64,000 nt of DNA from DATLCF01 sp035526505 (GCA_035526505.1 DATLCF010000001.1:186001-250000), one strand, 5' to 3'; shown: positions 33,455 to 42,512, numbered from the stretch's first letter. Program-made: numbers and translations. The notes: generated from the letters alone by a model not told the origin.

Positions 33455-35257
33455 ATGCCAAAAGAAAAACCCGCCCACGACCACAAGCCGTCAGCCCCGC
33501 CATTGCCAGATGAACTGTTGCACGAGTTGGGCGAATTACCACTTGCTGAGACCATGGCTGCAAAAGAGGCGGAAAAAACAGCAGGCTCAGTAGTGGATAG
33601 CGCCAAAACCGATGCCGTCGTGGACGACATTACCGCCAAAGAAGCTGATGAGCTATTGGCCGTGCACGACGCTGAAGCCGCTAACATTGCTCCAGTGCCG
33701 CGTACGTTTGGCGCCAGACTCAAAAGTTTTTTTGCCGCATGGTGGAACAATAAATGGGCCCGCTACAGTACTATGGCCGTATTGGCCGCTGCTGTAATCA
33801 CCATTGGCTCTATCCCCGCCAGCCGCTATTACATACTTAATACTATGGGGGTACGCAGTAGCGCCTCACTAATCGTGCTAGATGGTGCCACCAAGCTGCC
33901 GCTCAAAAACGTGCAAGTAAGCATGGGCGGGCAACAAACAAAAAGCAATGTTGACGGTGTTGCTAAGCTGCAACACCTTAGACTTGGCCCGCAAACACTT
34001 AGTATTAAACGCTTGGCCTTTGCGCCGGTTGCCCAACATATTACCGTGGGGTGGGGTAGTAACCCATTGGGCGAAGTTGCACTCAAGGCCACTGGCGATC
34101 AGTATGTCATTGTGGTGCAAGACTATCTGTCCGGCAAGCCAATTGCCGAGGCCGAAGCCACAAGCCACGACCTGAACGCCCTGTCCGATCAAACCGGCAA
34201 AATTATCCTTACCCTGGACGCTACCAAAGAAGCAACCATTACCCTGGCAGTGGGGGCAGAGGGATATCGCAAAGATGCCGTGACAATTGACGCCAACAAG
34301 CCGGGCACCATTGTCGTGCCACTGGTGACGAGCCGCAAAGAGGTGTTTGTTAGCAAACAGAGCGGCAAGTACGATGTGTACACCATGGACATAGATGGAC
34401 AAAACCGCAAGCTACTGCTGGCTGGCACCGGACTGGAAAACAATAACTTGTCACTGGCGGTCAGCCCGGCCGGTGACGAAGCAGCCCTGGTATCCACGCG
34501 TGATGACATGCGCGATAACGATGGCTATCGCCTGAGTGCGCTGACTATTATTAATGTTGCTACGGGCGCACCGTTGGTACTGGACCATGCCGAACAAATT
34601 CAGCAAATAGACTGGATTGGTAACCATTTGGTATACCAGGCCGTGGCCGCGGGTGCCAGTGCCTCCAACCCGCAGCGCTACCGGCTGATGGCGTATGATT
34701 ATAAAAACAACAAGCGGGTGCAGCTGGCAGCGGCAAACCAGTTTAATTCGGTCATTAGCGCTGGTAACAGTATTTACTATGCCAATTCCAGCACCGATCC
34801 CACGGCCCAACTGGGTTTGTTCAAAATAAATCCCGATGGCACAGGCAAGCAACGACTGTTTGACCAGGAGGTGTGGAGTGGCTTCCGTATCAATTACAGT
34901 ACTCTAAATCTGCAGACTCCAGGCGGCTGGTATGCTTACACCCTGGGTACCCCAGTACCGCTCAAAATTAGCGCGCCGGCAGGTTTTGTGAATCATCAGT
35001 ACATTGGCGGTTTGTGGGTGGATAGCCGTGACGGTAAGGGTGTACTGTTGCAGTATTCGTCCACGACTGGCAAAGATACTGCGTTGCAAACCCAGGACGG
35101 CTTAACCTACCCTGTCCGCTGGCTCACTGACAAGGCCGTAGTGTATCGGGTGGTTACGTCCCAGGAAACCGCCGATTACGTCATTAGCACCGACGGCGGC
35201 CATGCCAAAAAAATTACCGATGTCACCAACACCTATGGCTTCTCGCAGGGTTATTAA
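33455..35257 (+). CDS. TM-anchored protein with carboxypeptidase-regulatory-like and beta-propeller domains (paralogue 2)
   Basis: The 600 residues repeat the architecture of the upstream gene: acidic N-terminus, TM near 108-128, Ig-like repeats (LIVLDGATKLPLKNVQVSM, QDYLSGKPIAEAEA) and a propeller beginning EVFVSKQSGKYDVYTMDIDG near 298, with LLAGTGLENN matching VLAGTGNENA of the partner. The level of divergence shows an old tandem duplication. The two proteins may form a heteromeric surface complex or be phase partners; no evidence decides. Confidence 0.82.
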   Translation: MPKEKPAHDHKPSAPPLPDELLHELGELPLAETMAAKEAEKTAGSVVDSAKTDAVVDDITAKEADELLAVHDAEAANIAPVPRTFGARLKSFFAAWWNNKWARYSTMAVLAAAVITIGSIPASRYYILNTMGVRSSASLIVLDGATKLPLKNVQVSMGGQQTKSNVDGVAKLQHLRLGPQTLSIKRLAFAPVAQHITVGWGSNPLGEVALKATGDQYVIVVQDYLSGKPIAEAEATSHDLNALSDQTGKIILTLDATKEATITLAVGAEGYRKDAVTIDANKPGTIVVPLVTSRKEVFVSKQSGKYDVYTMDIDGQNRKLLLAGTGLENNNLSLAVSPAGDEAALVSTRDDMRDNDGYRLSALTIINVATGAPLVLDHAEQIQQIDWIGNHLVYQAVAAGASASNPQRYRLMAYDYKNNKRVQLAAANQFNSVISAGNSIYYANSSTDPTAQLGLFKINPDGTGKQRLFDQEVWSGFRINYSTLNLQTPGGWYAYTLGTPVPLKISAPAGFVNHQYIGGLWVDSRDGKGVLLQYSSTTGKDTALQTQDGLTYPVRWLTDKAVVYRVVTSQETADYVISTDGGHAKKITDVTNTYGFSQGY

Positions 35258-35315
35258 CCGCTCGCGCCTCTTGTCCGTTAGAAGAGGTGATTCCCCTCCT
35301 AACGTCTGCCAAGCA

Positions 35316-35364
35316 GTATCACTAAATCTGAAGTAAATTCAGATTTAGTGATACATTATTTTTT
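35316..35364 (+). terminator. 17-bp hairpin with T-run directly before mutY
   Basis: GTATCACTAAATCTGAA (35316-35332) and TTCAGATTTAGTGATAC (35338-35354) form a perfect 17-bp stem with a GTAAA loop, followed by ATTATTTTTT up to the mutY ATG at 35365. An additional imperfect hairpin lies at about 35275-35306. It ends the propeller transcript, but also leaves only ten bases for a mutY start, so mutY is either read-through dependent or initiated inside the T-run. Confidence 0.75.
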
Positions 35365-36192
35365 ATGTACTCCAAAAAAATAATTCCTACGTTTCAGAAG
35401 ACAGTATGGGATTACTATGCAGCACATGGGCGGCATGATTTGCCCTGGCGGCAAGTAGAGCCTAATGGCCAGCTTGACCCATACAAAGTAGTAGTGTCGG
35501 AAATTATGCTTCAGCAAACGCAGGTGCCGCGGGTCGTACCCAAGTTTACTGCATTCATGGCCACGTTCCCGTCATTCCGGGCCTTGGCTGCCGCACCGCT
35601 GGCCGATGTGCTGCGCACCTGGAGTGGGCTGGGTTACAACCGCCGGGCGAAATTTTTATGGTTGGCCGCACAGGCGGTGGTACAGAGTCATGGCGGGCAA
35701 TTGCCAAACGAACGAAAGGCCTTAGAGCAGTTGCCGGGTATTGGGCCCAATACCGCGGGCGCCATCTTGGCATACGCCTTTAACCAATCGGCAGTGTTTA
35801 TCGAAACCAATATCCGCACCGTATATATCCATCACTTTTTTGCAGACATAAACCCTGTAGGCGATAAGCATATTGCCGAAGTGGTGAGCCAAACCTTGCC
35901 TACAGAACCCCGGCTTTGGTATTGGGCGCTGATGGATTACGGCACGCACCTTAAACAAACCGTGGGTAACAAAGGCCGGGCCAGTGCCACGTACACCAAG
36001 CAGTCAGCCTTTCATGGGTCACGCCGCCAAATTCGCGGCCAGGTGCTGCGTGCCCTGGGTAATTCGGCACAGAACTTCGACCAGCTTGCAGCTCAGATTA
36101 GCGACAACCGTTTACCTGGCGTGCTGCAGGATTTGGTCACAGAACAGTTAATCGAAATATCCGGCACACACTATCAGCTGCACGGGGCGTGA
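35365..36192 (+). CDS. mutY: MutY-like A/G-specific adenine glycosylase lacking the Fe-S cluster
   Basis: The 275 residues contain an HhH-GPD domain: DLPWRQ (25-30), SEIMLQQTQV (45-54, catalytic Glu46), the helix-hairpin-helix LPGIGPNTAGAI (123-134) and FIETNIRTVY (145-154). In MutY the last motif normally has Asp (for example LDGNVKRVL); here it is Glu147. The four cysteines of the C-terminal 4Fe-4S cluster are all absent, and the NUDIX-like 8-oxoG recognition domain is missing too. It is a minimal, divergent glycosylase that may still remove A opposite 8-oxoG. Confidence 0.85.
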   Translation: MYSKKIIPTFQKTVWDYYAAHGRHDLPWRQVEPNGQLDPYKVVVSEIMLQQTQVPRVVPKFTAFMATFPSFRALAAAPLADVLRTWSGLGYNRRAKFLWLAAQAVVQSHGGQLPNERKALEQLPGIGPNTAGAILAYAFNQSAVFIETNIRTVYIHHFFADINPVGDKHIAEVVSQTLPTEPRLWYWALMDYGTHLKQTVGNKGRASATYTKQSAFHGSRRQIRGQVLRALGNSAQNFDQLAAQISDNRLPGVLQDLVTEQLIEISGTHYQLHGA

Positions 36193-36207
36193 TACAATTA
36201 TCGGTAT

Positions 36208-36546
36208 ATGAACCCAATGGATCAGCAACCGCACCCCGCCCACGAATCGGCTCCGCCCAAGCCTGTTATGGATATATCGCCGCCGCCCAAGCCGGTACCT
36301 GCGGCTATGCCACCAACCCCGCCCCACCATGGCGTGCACCCCGCACCGGCAGAACCCACTCCTACTCCGCCGCCGCCAGCCGAAAGTACACCCCAGGAAG
36401 AAACCAAGCCGTCGGCTCCTGCACTCAAGCCCAAGCAAAAGCCTGCACCAACATCTAATACACCGGTGGGCGGTATTGTACTTACCCTGTTGGCTATGGC
36501 CGGGTTATCGGCACTAGCTGTGCTGGCATATATAAAGTCACAGTAA
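36208..36546 (+). CDS. Small Pro-rich tail-anchored membrane protein
   Basis: The 112 residues are mainly a Pro/Ala/Lys-rich low-complexity cytoplasmic region (repeats such as PPPKPV and APAEPTPTPPPP) followed by one C-terminal TM (GGIVLTLLAMAGLSALAVLAYI, about 88-109 in two halves). Topology and composition resemble the larger protein at 37565-39649. TACAAT (36193-36198) nine bases before the ATG is a likely -10. Function unknown; Pro-rich cytoplasmic tails often mediate protein binding. Confidence 0.65.
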   Translation: MNPMDQQPHPAHESAPPKPVMDISPPPKPVPAAMPPTPPHHGVHPAPAEPTPTPPPPAESTPQEETKPSAPALKPKQKPAPTSNTPVGGIVLTLLAMAGLSALAVLAYIKSQ

Positions 36547-36558
36547 TTTTAAAGAGTT

Positions 36559-37155
36559 ATGGCAATTTTCCATTCGTTACAAGACCCTGAAGTAGTGCAT
36601 TTGCTTAACCAAGGCGCAGTAGGTGTGTTGCCTACCGACACTGTATACGGGTTGGTTGCCAGTGCGGCCAACCATCAAGCCGTGGCCCAGCTGTACCGGC
36701 TAAAAAATCGCGAGCAAAAACCAGGCACTACCATTGCTGCTAGTACCCAGCAACTGATAGCCCTTGGTATCGATGCCGCCACCATCCAACGTGTCGCCCA
36801 CCTATGGCCTAATCCTATAAGTGTAGTGCTGCCACTGCCGCCAGAAATGGAATACTTGCACATGGGCCTGGGCAGCAGCCCGTTCCGGGTTGTTGCCGAC
36901 ACCAATGTGCGTGCGCTATTGGAACAAACCGGTCCGTTAGTAACCAGCAGTGCTAATATGCCAGGCGGCAAGCCGGCAACTAATCTTGCCGAAGCCCAAG
37001 GCTATTTTGACAACCATATTGATTTTTATGTGGATGCTGGCGACATAGGCGACCGCCCGCCGTCCACCATTGTGCGTTTAACCCTTAGCGGTGTGTTAGA
37101 GGTCATCCGTCAAGGCGCGGTTACTATAAACGACAAAGGGGAAATTGCCGCATGA
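36559..37155 (+). CDS. tsaC: L-threonylcarbamoyladenylate synthase
   Basis: The 198 residues match the Sua5/YciO/YrdC domain: GVLPTDTVYGLVASA near 22-36, LYRLKNREQKPGTTIAAS near 45-62, and the late VTSSANMPGGKPA and PPSTIVRL segments. The enzyme makes threonylcarbamoyl-AMP from Thr, bicarbonate and ATP for t6A37 in tRNAs reading ANN codons. No C-terminal Sua5 domain. The ATGA overlap couples it to the MazG-like gene. Confidence 0.93.
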   Translation: MAIFHSLQDPEVVHLLNQGAVGVLPTDTVYGLVASAANHQAVAQLYRLKNREQKPGTTIAASTQQLIALGIDAATIQRVAHLWPNPISVVLPLPPEMEYLHMGLGSSPFRVVADTNVRALLEQTGPLVTSSANMPGGKPATNLAEAQGYFDNHIDFYVDAGDIGDRPPSTIVRLTLSGVLEVIRQGAVTINDKGEIAA

Positions 37156-37484
37156 CATTCGACGAATACCAAAAGCAAGCGCTCACTACAGCCCATAATA
37201 CTTATGAGCCGCTTATGGAAAAAACCATTTGGGCTATGGGTGTGGCCGGCGAAGCCGGTGAGGTGGTCGAAAAATGGAAAAAGATTGTTGCCTATAAAGA
37301 AGGCAAGATTTCGGAAGAAGACTTGGCAGAACTGGCCAAAGAGTTAGGCGATGTGGTATGGTACATCGCTGTTATGGCCCACTCCCTGGGCTTGTCATTC
37401 GACGATATCATGCAGCGGAATGTCGAAAAACTCAAAAGCCGCAAGGCCCGTGGTGTCATCACTGGCAGGGGCGATAATCGTTAG
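37152..37484 (+). CDS. MazG-like nucleotide pyrophosphohydrolase
   Basis: The 110 residues form a single all-alpha NTP pyrophosphatase domain with the metal-binding pattern GEAGEVVEKWKK (about 32-43) and the second KELGDVVWYIA (about 64-74, E-x3-D). It would hydrolyse (d)NTPs, including damaged ones, to monophosphates. It is coupled to tsaC by ATGA. Confidence 0.92.
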   Translation: MTFDEYQKQALTTAHNTYEPLMEKTIWAMGVAGEAGEVVEKWKKIVAYKEGKISEEDLAELAKELGDVVWYIAVMAHSLGLSFDDIMQRNVEKLKSRKARGVITGRGDNR

Positions 37485-37505
37485 GATATCGGACCTCTAG
37501 CAAAG

Positions 37506-37514
37506 TTATCCACA
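37506..37514 (+). promoter_or_regulatory. Perfect DnaA box in the promoter of the 694-residue protein gene
   Basis: TTATCCACA matches the DnaA-box consensus and lies eight bases upstream of TATAAT (37522-37527), in the -35 region. No cluster of boxes is present, so it is a possible DnaA-regulated promoter and not an origin. Confidence 0.45.
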
Positions 37515-37564
37515 ACTGCGGTATAATGTACACTATAAAACTCCCTAGTTAGCTAAAAATATTT

Positions 37565-39649
37565 ATGGAATACAGCACAAATAGCTCTGAGTCCAGTGAC
37601 TCAGAGACGTCAAGCACTGATCAGCCTAGCAAGAGTCCTAAGGCTCCTGTTGTTCCACTGCGCCATGTACAATACAGCTTTGAGCGTGGTGAAAGCGGCG
37701 TAAAAGCCGAAGGTATGATCAGTCTTCACCCTGAAAGAGATCATCGCCCCGACTCCCAACTGTTTCCGCTACTGGGTGCCGAAGCCACAGGCAAAGTAGG
37801 CCCTGCAGTAGAGCGAGCTGCTGCCGAAGCACAAGATGTTGACCACCCGGAAATTACCCAACAATTAGCACTGCAACAGCAGGCCAGCCAAATAGAAGAG
37901 CAACTGCGCCGTTCAGCAGAACGCACAGCCTACGATAAAGACGAGGACAAAGAGGAAGAAGATAGCACGCCGCAAATCAAACCGGCTCCCCCCGTACGCC
38001 CCATGCCAACACCGCAAGCCAAGCAGCAGGAAGTAAGTGAGCCTGAGCCTCAAGCAGAAGCAGTAGAGCCGTCGCCGGCTGCAGTTACCGAAATACCGCC
38101 ATTGCCCCCTGTTGCTGAGCTGCCCCCGTTACCGGAAATTTTCCGTTATCCGGAAGCGTCCGAGCCGCAAACAACTGTTGCCAGCGAATCACCAGCCGAC
38201 GCTATACCCGAGCCACCTAAACCTTTTGCGTTTGAAGCAGCAGGCCACGTCACACCTACAGCGTCCGAAGTTGCTCCTCCTAAGCCGGCATCGTTCGAAG
38301 AGATTATGCAGGCCGCCAATATGGGCGAATCGTTTAATCGGCTTACATCGGAGCCGCGCATAGAGCCGTCCCCCCAAGAAGCATTCACCCCGCTGCCGCC
38401 TCCCGTCCAGGAGCAATCATCTAGCACAGATGAGCGGTTTGGCAACATAGTGGAACAATCCTTGGGCGCAGCGCACCCCGGCCCTGTAACCTGGCACGAA
38501 CAAGCCGCAGGGCAAACCCCGGTTTCCGCAGCCGACCTACAGCCCCGGCCACAGCAGCCATTGCGGCCAGCGGAGCAGTTTGGGCATCACTCTCCAATCG
38601 AATCTCGTTTACCAGCCGAGGCCGTAGAAACAAGCAGCCGAGCGGTCAATCCATGGGCACCAGCGGGTGATATATTGCGTCCCACGACGCTGGCCAGCAT
38701 TGGTGCTCTGGAAGCACAACACCGTATAAATACCCTGCACTATAAAGCACAGGAAGCCGGGGTAAGCGGTGCGGTTGTGTTGCTGGGTATGGGTTTGGCT
38801 ATGGAGCATGCGGCAACAAAGCGCCGTGACAAAAAGCTGGAACAACAAATTGTCGGCCAGCAGCAACAAGCCCGTACAGTCGCACAAGAACAGCAGCAAG
38901 CCGTACAACCGCAACAGGCTGAGCAACAGCCTGTAGTAGTCGAACACCGAGGGGCTGTACCATTGGCAACCGAACAACAACCGCCACAAAACTTCGAACA
39001 GCAACGAGTCGAACAGGCTCCATTACCATCCATAGTGCCCCTGCAGCCGGCTGCCGAACACATGCCACCGGCCACCACTGCCGAAAGGCCGCAAAGTGCC
39101 GATGAAATCCGCCAAGCCCAAGCACGCGAAGCAGTGCGATTGGCACATGTACAACACGAAGCCGCTTCGGCCGCATTGCCCGAGCAGCAAGCTGGGGTAG
39201 GGCAGCGATCGGAGATGTCGGCGCAGTCGCCCCATGAGCACGTAACCCATAGCGAGTGGCACAACATAGTGGTTGACGACAAGGGCCACGAAGTGGAAGG
39301 GGCGATCAATTATGGCCGCGGGTTTCAGCAAGAACGCCAGCCAGAAAATATAAGCGACCGGACTGCTGGCCATACTGTTAATGCACCTGCGGCAGGGGCG
39401 ACTGGATTTGCACCCATGGGCGGTGCGGCAGGCACCAGCAACCAGCCGGGGCTATTCGGTGCGGTCAATCCTTCGCTGCCCCCGGCCTACGACCCGCATC
39501 AACCAGTCCTGCCAGCCAGTACCACACAGCCCAATGGCCCGCCACCTCGGCTCGAAGCGCCCCAAAAATCGGCAATCGGGGCCATTGTGAGTAGCCCGTG
39601 GCTGTGGTTATTCCTGGGCCTGGGCATGCTTGTATATTTTGCGTTTTAG
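37565..39649 (+). CDS. Large Pro/Gln/Glu-rich tail-anchored protein of unknown function
   Basis: The 694 residues are almost entirely low complexity: an acidic Ser-rich start, Pro/Glu-rich stretches (PPLPPVAELPPLPE), a helical hydrophobic patch near 400-418 (VSGAVVLLGMGLAMEHAA), a Gln-rich coiled segment (EQQIVGQQQQARTVAQEQQQ near 432-451) and a C-terminal TM ending FLGLGMLVYFAF. No signal peptide, so most of it would be cytoplasmic. It may scaffold envelope or division machinery. The promoter carries a DnaA box. TATAAT at 37522-37527 predicts a leader of about 30 bases. Confidence 0.7.
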   Translation: MEYSTNSSESSDSETSSTDQPSKSPKAPVVPLRHVQYSFERGESGVKAEGMISLHPERDHRPDSQLFPLLGAEATGKVGPAVERAAAEAQDVDHPEITQQLALQQQASQIEEQLRRSAERTAYDKDEDKEEEDSTPQIKPAPPVRPMPTPQAKQQEVSEPEPQAEAVEPSPAAVTEIPPLPPVAELPPLPEIFRYPEASEPQTTVASESPADAIPEPPKPFAFEAAGHVTPTASEVAPPKPASFEEIMQAANMGESFNRLTSEPRIEPSPQEAFTPLPPPVQEQSSSTDERFGNIVEQSLGAAHPGPVTWHEQAAGQTPVSAADLQPRPQQPLRPAEQFGHHSPIESRLPAEAVETSSRAVNPWAPAGDILRPTTLASIGALEAQHRINTLHYKAQEAGVSGAVVLLGMGLAMEHAATKRRDKKLEQQIVGQQQQARTVAQEQQQAVQPQQAEQQPVVVEHRGAVPLATEQQPPQNFEQQRVEQAPLPSIVPLQPAAEHMPPATTAERPQSADEIRQAQAREAVRLAHVQHEAASAALPEQQAGVGQRSEMSAQSPHEHVTHSEWHNIVVDDKGHEVEGAINYGRGFQQERQPENISDRTAGHTVNAPAAGATGFAPMGGAAGTSNQPGLFGAVNPSLPPAYDPHQPVLPASTTQPNGPPPRLEAPQKSAIGAIVSSPWLWLFLGLGMLVYFAF

Positions 39650-39659
39650 CTAGAATTAT

Positions 39660-40955
39660 CTAGGCCTTAAAGTGTTTACGCAGCCATTCATCCAGGCTGC
39701 CACCACCCCCGGCGCTAAAACCCAGCACCAAGTCATCGTTATCCAAGTGTTTGCGAATGTTGGCCACAAGCGTTTCGTCCAGCTGGGCCGGTTCGGTGTG
39801 CTTTTGGGCCTCGGGGCTTAATAGGCCGCGTAAGTCTTGCGGGCTCAGTACTTGCAGGCTGGGGTCTTCGCGCGCCAAATAGCTGGGCACGATGTAGAGC
39901 TGCTTTACGGCATCAAACAGATGAACCAGCTGCTCTTTTATAAAATGCTGCCGTGTATTATGCAGGCCTTCGTACACCACAACCACGTGGTCGCCGGCCA
40001 CCTCATGAGCCAATTGCAGCGCACCCTCGATTTTGGGCGGCGTGTGCGCGTAGTCGCTGTATAGGTTGGGCACGATTTGTTCAAACCGCCGCGATACACC
40101 AGGGAAGCGGTTAAGGTGTTCAAGCAGTTGCTCTATAGGCAGCCCGCTTATTTGGTGCACGGCATGTGCCACCTGCCAGGCATCCAGGCGATTGACATGT
40201 CCGGGCAAATGCAGTGATTGGTCAATGCGCCAGTCTTTCTCGCTTAATATTAGCTGGCCGCCGGTTTCGGACAGTCCCAAGCGGGTAAAGTCTGCTTGCC
40301 ATAAAACTGCCTGTTCGCTTTGCTGCAGGAACTCGCGGAATGCAGTATTGTATGCATCGCGCGTTGGGTAAATATCCGGATGATCCCAATCTATACCGGT
40401 AATAATCGACAAGTAGGGTTGAAAGGCTAAGAAATTACGATCGAATTCGTCGGCTTCGTACACAAAATATTCGCTTTGTGTATCAAACTGCCCCATATCA
40501 CCAAAGCTCAATTTGGCTCCCAGGGCATAGCTAATGGGCACGCCCAACTGTTTAAACAGCCAAACAGCCATGGCCGTGGTAGTGGTCTTACCGTGCGTAC
40601 CGGCAATAGCCACTAGTTTGAGTTGTTTTTCAGTTAGTATCAGATTAATAAATTCATCGCGCTTGCTGGTACGAATGCCTTGGTCGCGGCAAAAGCGTAA
40701 TTCCGGCGCATCCGGCTGTTCGATGGGCAGGGCAGAGGTGTACACAAACCAATCAATGGGCTGCTTGGCATGTATTGCTGCGATTTGGTCGTATGTTTGC
40801 CCGACATAGATATCCGTTACCCCATGCTGTGTAAGGTAGCCGATATAATTGTTATGCTGTTTGTCAGACCCTGACACTGTAAAGCCGGCTTGGTGCGCCA
40901 CCAGTGCCAAGGGCCCAATGCCGCTCCCCCCAATCCCGGAAAAGAATACATGCAT
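39660..40955 (-). CDS. murC: UDP-N-acetylmuramate--L-alanine ligase
   Basis: The 431 residues show the MurC N-terminal loop VFFSGIGGSGIGPLALVA, the ATP-binding IAGTHGKTTTTAMAVW near 103, EADEFDRNFL near 155, TGIDWDHPDIYPT near 178 and YSDYAHTPPKIEGAL near 296. It adds L-Ala to UDP-MurNAc in the cytoplasm, the first peptide step of peptidoglycan. ATG 40955 is chosen because an extended -10 TGC-TAGACT (40963-40971, minus) ends seven bases upstream. Confidence 0.93.
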   Translation of the reverse strand: MHVFFSGIGGSGIGPLALVAHQAGFTVSGSDKQHNNYIGYLTQHGVTDIYVGQTYDQIAAIHAKQPIDWFVYTSALPIEQPDAPELRFCRDQGIRTSKRDEFINLILTEKQLKLVAIAGTHGKTTTTAMAVWLFKQLGVPISYALGAKLSFGDMGQFDTQSEYFVYEADEFDRNFLAFQPYLSIITGIDWDHPDIYPTRDAYNTAFREFLQQSEQAVLWQADFTRLGLSETGGQLILSEKDWRIDQSLHLPGHVNRLDAWQVAHAVHQISGLPIEQLLEHLNRFPGVSRRFEQIVPNLYSDYAHTPPKIEGALQLAHEVAGDHVVVVYEGLHNTRQHFIKEQLVHLFDAVKQLYIVPSYLAREDPSLQVLSPQDLRGLLSPEAQKHTEPAQLDETLVANIRKHLDNDDLVLGFSAGGGGSLDEWLRKHFKA

Positions 40956-40962
40956 ACCATTA

Positions 40963-40971
40963 AGTCTAGCA
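40963..40971 (-). promoter_or_regulatory. Extended -10 promoter of murC
   Basis: TGC-TAGACT on the minus strand ends seven bases before the murC ATG, predicting a leaderless message. Confidence 0.55.
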
Positions 40972-41055
40972 TGAAGCGTATTACGGCTTCTGGCTTGCCA
41001 CCCCAATGTTTACACTGTGCTACACTGAAACAAAGCGATAAAATAAAAACTAGCC

Positions 41056-41658
41056 ATGAACAAAAGACATTTACATCACCTATGGACGCGCGTTCGACCG
41101 TTCAGGACAGGGTATTTTGCGGCTTTATTTGTGGCCTGTGCTGTATTGAGCGTTTTCGCCCTACGCGGCAATAATCTTACTATGGTGCAATTGCGCAACG
41201 ATGTGTATCAGGCAGACAAAGACAATGGTGATGTTGAAGCTGCGCTGCAAAAGTTACGAGCGTACGTGTATGGCCATATGAATACCAACCTGTCGGGTGG
41301 CGGCAATGCCGCCTATCCGCCCGTTCAGCTTAAATATACCTATCAGCGCTTACAACAGGCCGAACAGGTACGAATAAATGCGGCAAATTCCCAAATATAT
41401 ACCGATGCTCAAGCCTATTGCGAGCGTCTGTACCCCCACAGTGTTTCCGGTGGGCCCCGTGTGCCATGTATTGGCAATTACGTATCCAGTCATGGTGTTA
41501 CAGCCAAAACCATCCCGGACGCCCTGTATAAGTTCAATTTTACTTCGCCAAGCTGGTCACCTGACCTGGCTGGCTGGAGTTTGGTGGCATCTGCCTTACT
41601 GCTTGGCCTGACGATTCTGCGCTTTGCATTCGGCATGTTAGTACGGCGTATTACCTAA
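41056..41658 (+). CDS. Two-TM membrane protein of unknown function
   Basis: The 200 residues have an N-terminal TM (about 20-40, TGYFAALFVACAVLSVFAL), an extracytoplasmic helical domain of about 120 residues with two cysteines (CERLYP and VPCIGNYV) that could form a disulfide, and a second TM near 175-195. Divergent from murC. TGC-TACACT near 41020-41025 is a likely promoter. It ends just before a strong terminator. No family recognised. Confidence 0.7.
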   Translation: MNKRHLHHLWTRVRPFRTGYFAALFVACAVLSVFALRGNNLTMVQLRNDVYQADKDNGDVEAALQKLRAYVYGHMNTNLSGGGNAAYPPVQLKYTYQRLQQAEQVRINAANSQIYTDAQAYCERLYPHSVSGGPRVPCIGNYVSSHGVTAKTIPDALYKFNFTSPSWSPDLAGWSLVASALLLGLTILRFAFGMLVRRIT

Positions 41659-41663
41659 ATACT

Positions 41664-41690
41664 AAAAACCTCCTTTTGCAGGAGGTTTTT
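41664..41690. terminator. Bidirectional rho-independent terminator
   Basis: AAAAACCTCC (41664-41673), 7-base loop, GGAGGTTTTT (41681-41690): a 10-bp stem with A-tract and T-tract, between convergent genes ending at 41658 and 41714. Confidence 0.9.
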
Positions 41691-41713
41691 AGCGTGTAGA
41701 TGTCCATCTATCC

Positions 41714-42412
41714 TTACGGCTTTTTAGTTGTGTCCGTAGTTGCGGGGGTGTTTGCTGTGGTCGAGCTTTTGCTTGTGTCTGTTGTACTGCTGGAACTATC
41801 CGATGTATTGGACGTACTGGTACTACACTGTTGCCCGTTCGGATTTTGCTGCACCCAACTGCTAATAGCCTTGGCCACCTGACCGTCGTCTTTCAGGTTT
41901 TCCCAAAAGGTGACTTGATCGCGGTTGATAATCATTTGGTCATAGGGCCCATGCAGTTCACAACCCAGCTTTACAAGCGAAAACTTATTATTGTTGGCAG
42001 CGCTATCTTTGGAAGTGTCCGGCTGTGCCTGTTGACTACTGAGGTAATAGATACTTTGCAAGTCGACAAAGCGCGGGGATACGGCCCGAATTTTGCCAAA
42101 GTACACCTGGCCGTTGGTAAGGAATACAGCCTGATATTTGTCGTTAGCTACATATTTGGCCTCACTGGGGTTGCCAAAGTACAGAAGGGATGCAACGCCA
42201 ACACCCAGCACGGTCAAAGCAAAAAGCATAAGAACATTGGCTATACGTATCCAACCCGGCTCTTTATGCGAGCCGCCACTAGTAGTGATTTTCTTTGCGC
42301 CGCCACCGCTGCTTACGATAGTATTGGGTGTCGCGCCCGAATTACTGCCGCTGTTGGCATTATGCGGCCGCATGTTTTGCGGCTGCTGCGTACCACGGTT
42401 CATAAAATCCAT
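41714..42412 (-). CDS. Single-TM extracytoplasmic protein of unknown function
   Basis: The 232 residues have an Asn/Gly/Ser-rich cytoplasmic N-terminus, one TM (about 56-78, IANVLMLFALTVLGVGVASLL), a compact middle domain (YQAVFLTNGQVYFGKI, FVDLQSIYYL, DQMIINRDQVTFWENL) and a Ser/Thr/Asp-rich low-complexity C-terminus. The middle motif pattern is one I associate with conserved hypothetical proteins of Patescibacteria, without known role. Confidence 0.72.
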   Translation of the reverse strand: MDFMNRGTQQPQNMRPHNANSGSNSGATPNTIVSSGGGAKKITTSGGSHKEPGWIRIANVLMLFALTVLGVGVASLLYFGNPSEAKYVANDKYQAVFLTNGQVYFGKIRAVSPRFVDLQSIYYLSSQQAQPDTSKDSAANNNKFSLVKLGCELHGPYDQMIINRDQVTFWENLKDDGQVAKAISSWVQQNPNGQQCSTSTSNTSDSSSSTTDTSKSSTTANTPATTDTTKKP

Positions 42413-42512
42413 ATATCCCCCGCCCGTATCCTTTTAGGTAAATGTATATGCCTAAAGTTTACTGCATAAGCACTATTCTGTGCAACTCCATATGCGGTAC
42501 ACGAAATTCCAG

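Noticed and set aside
37506..37514. Replication origin at the DnaA box
   Set aside because: Only one box, no AT-rich unwinding stretch and no dnaA or dnaN nearby.
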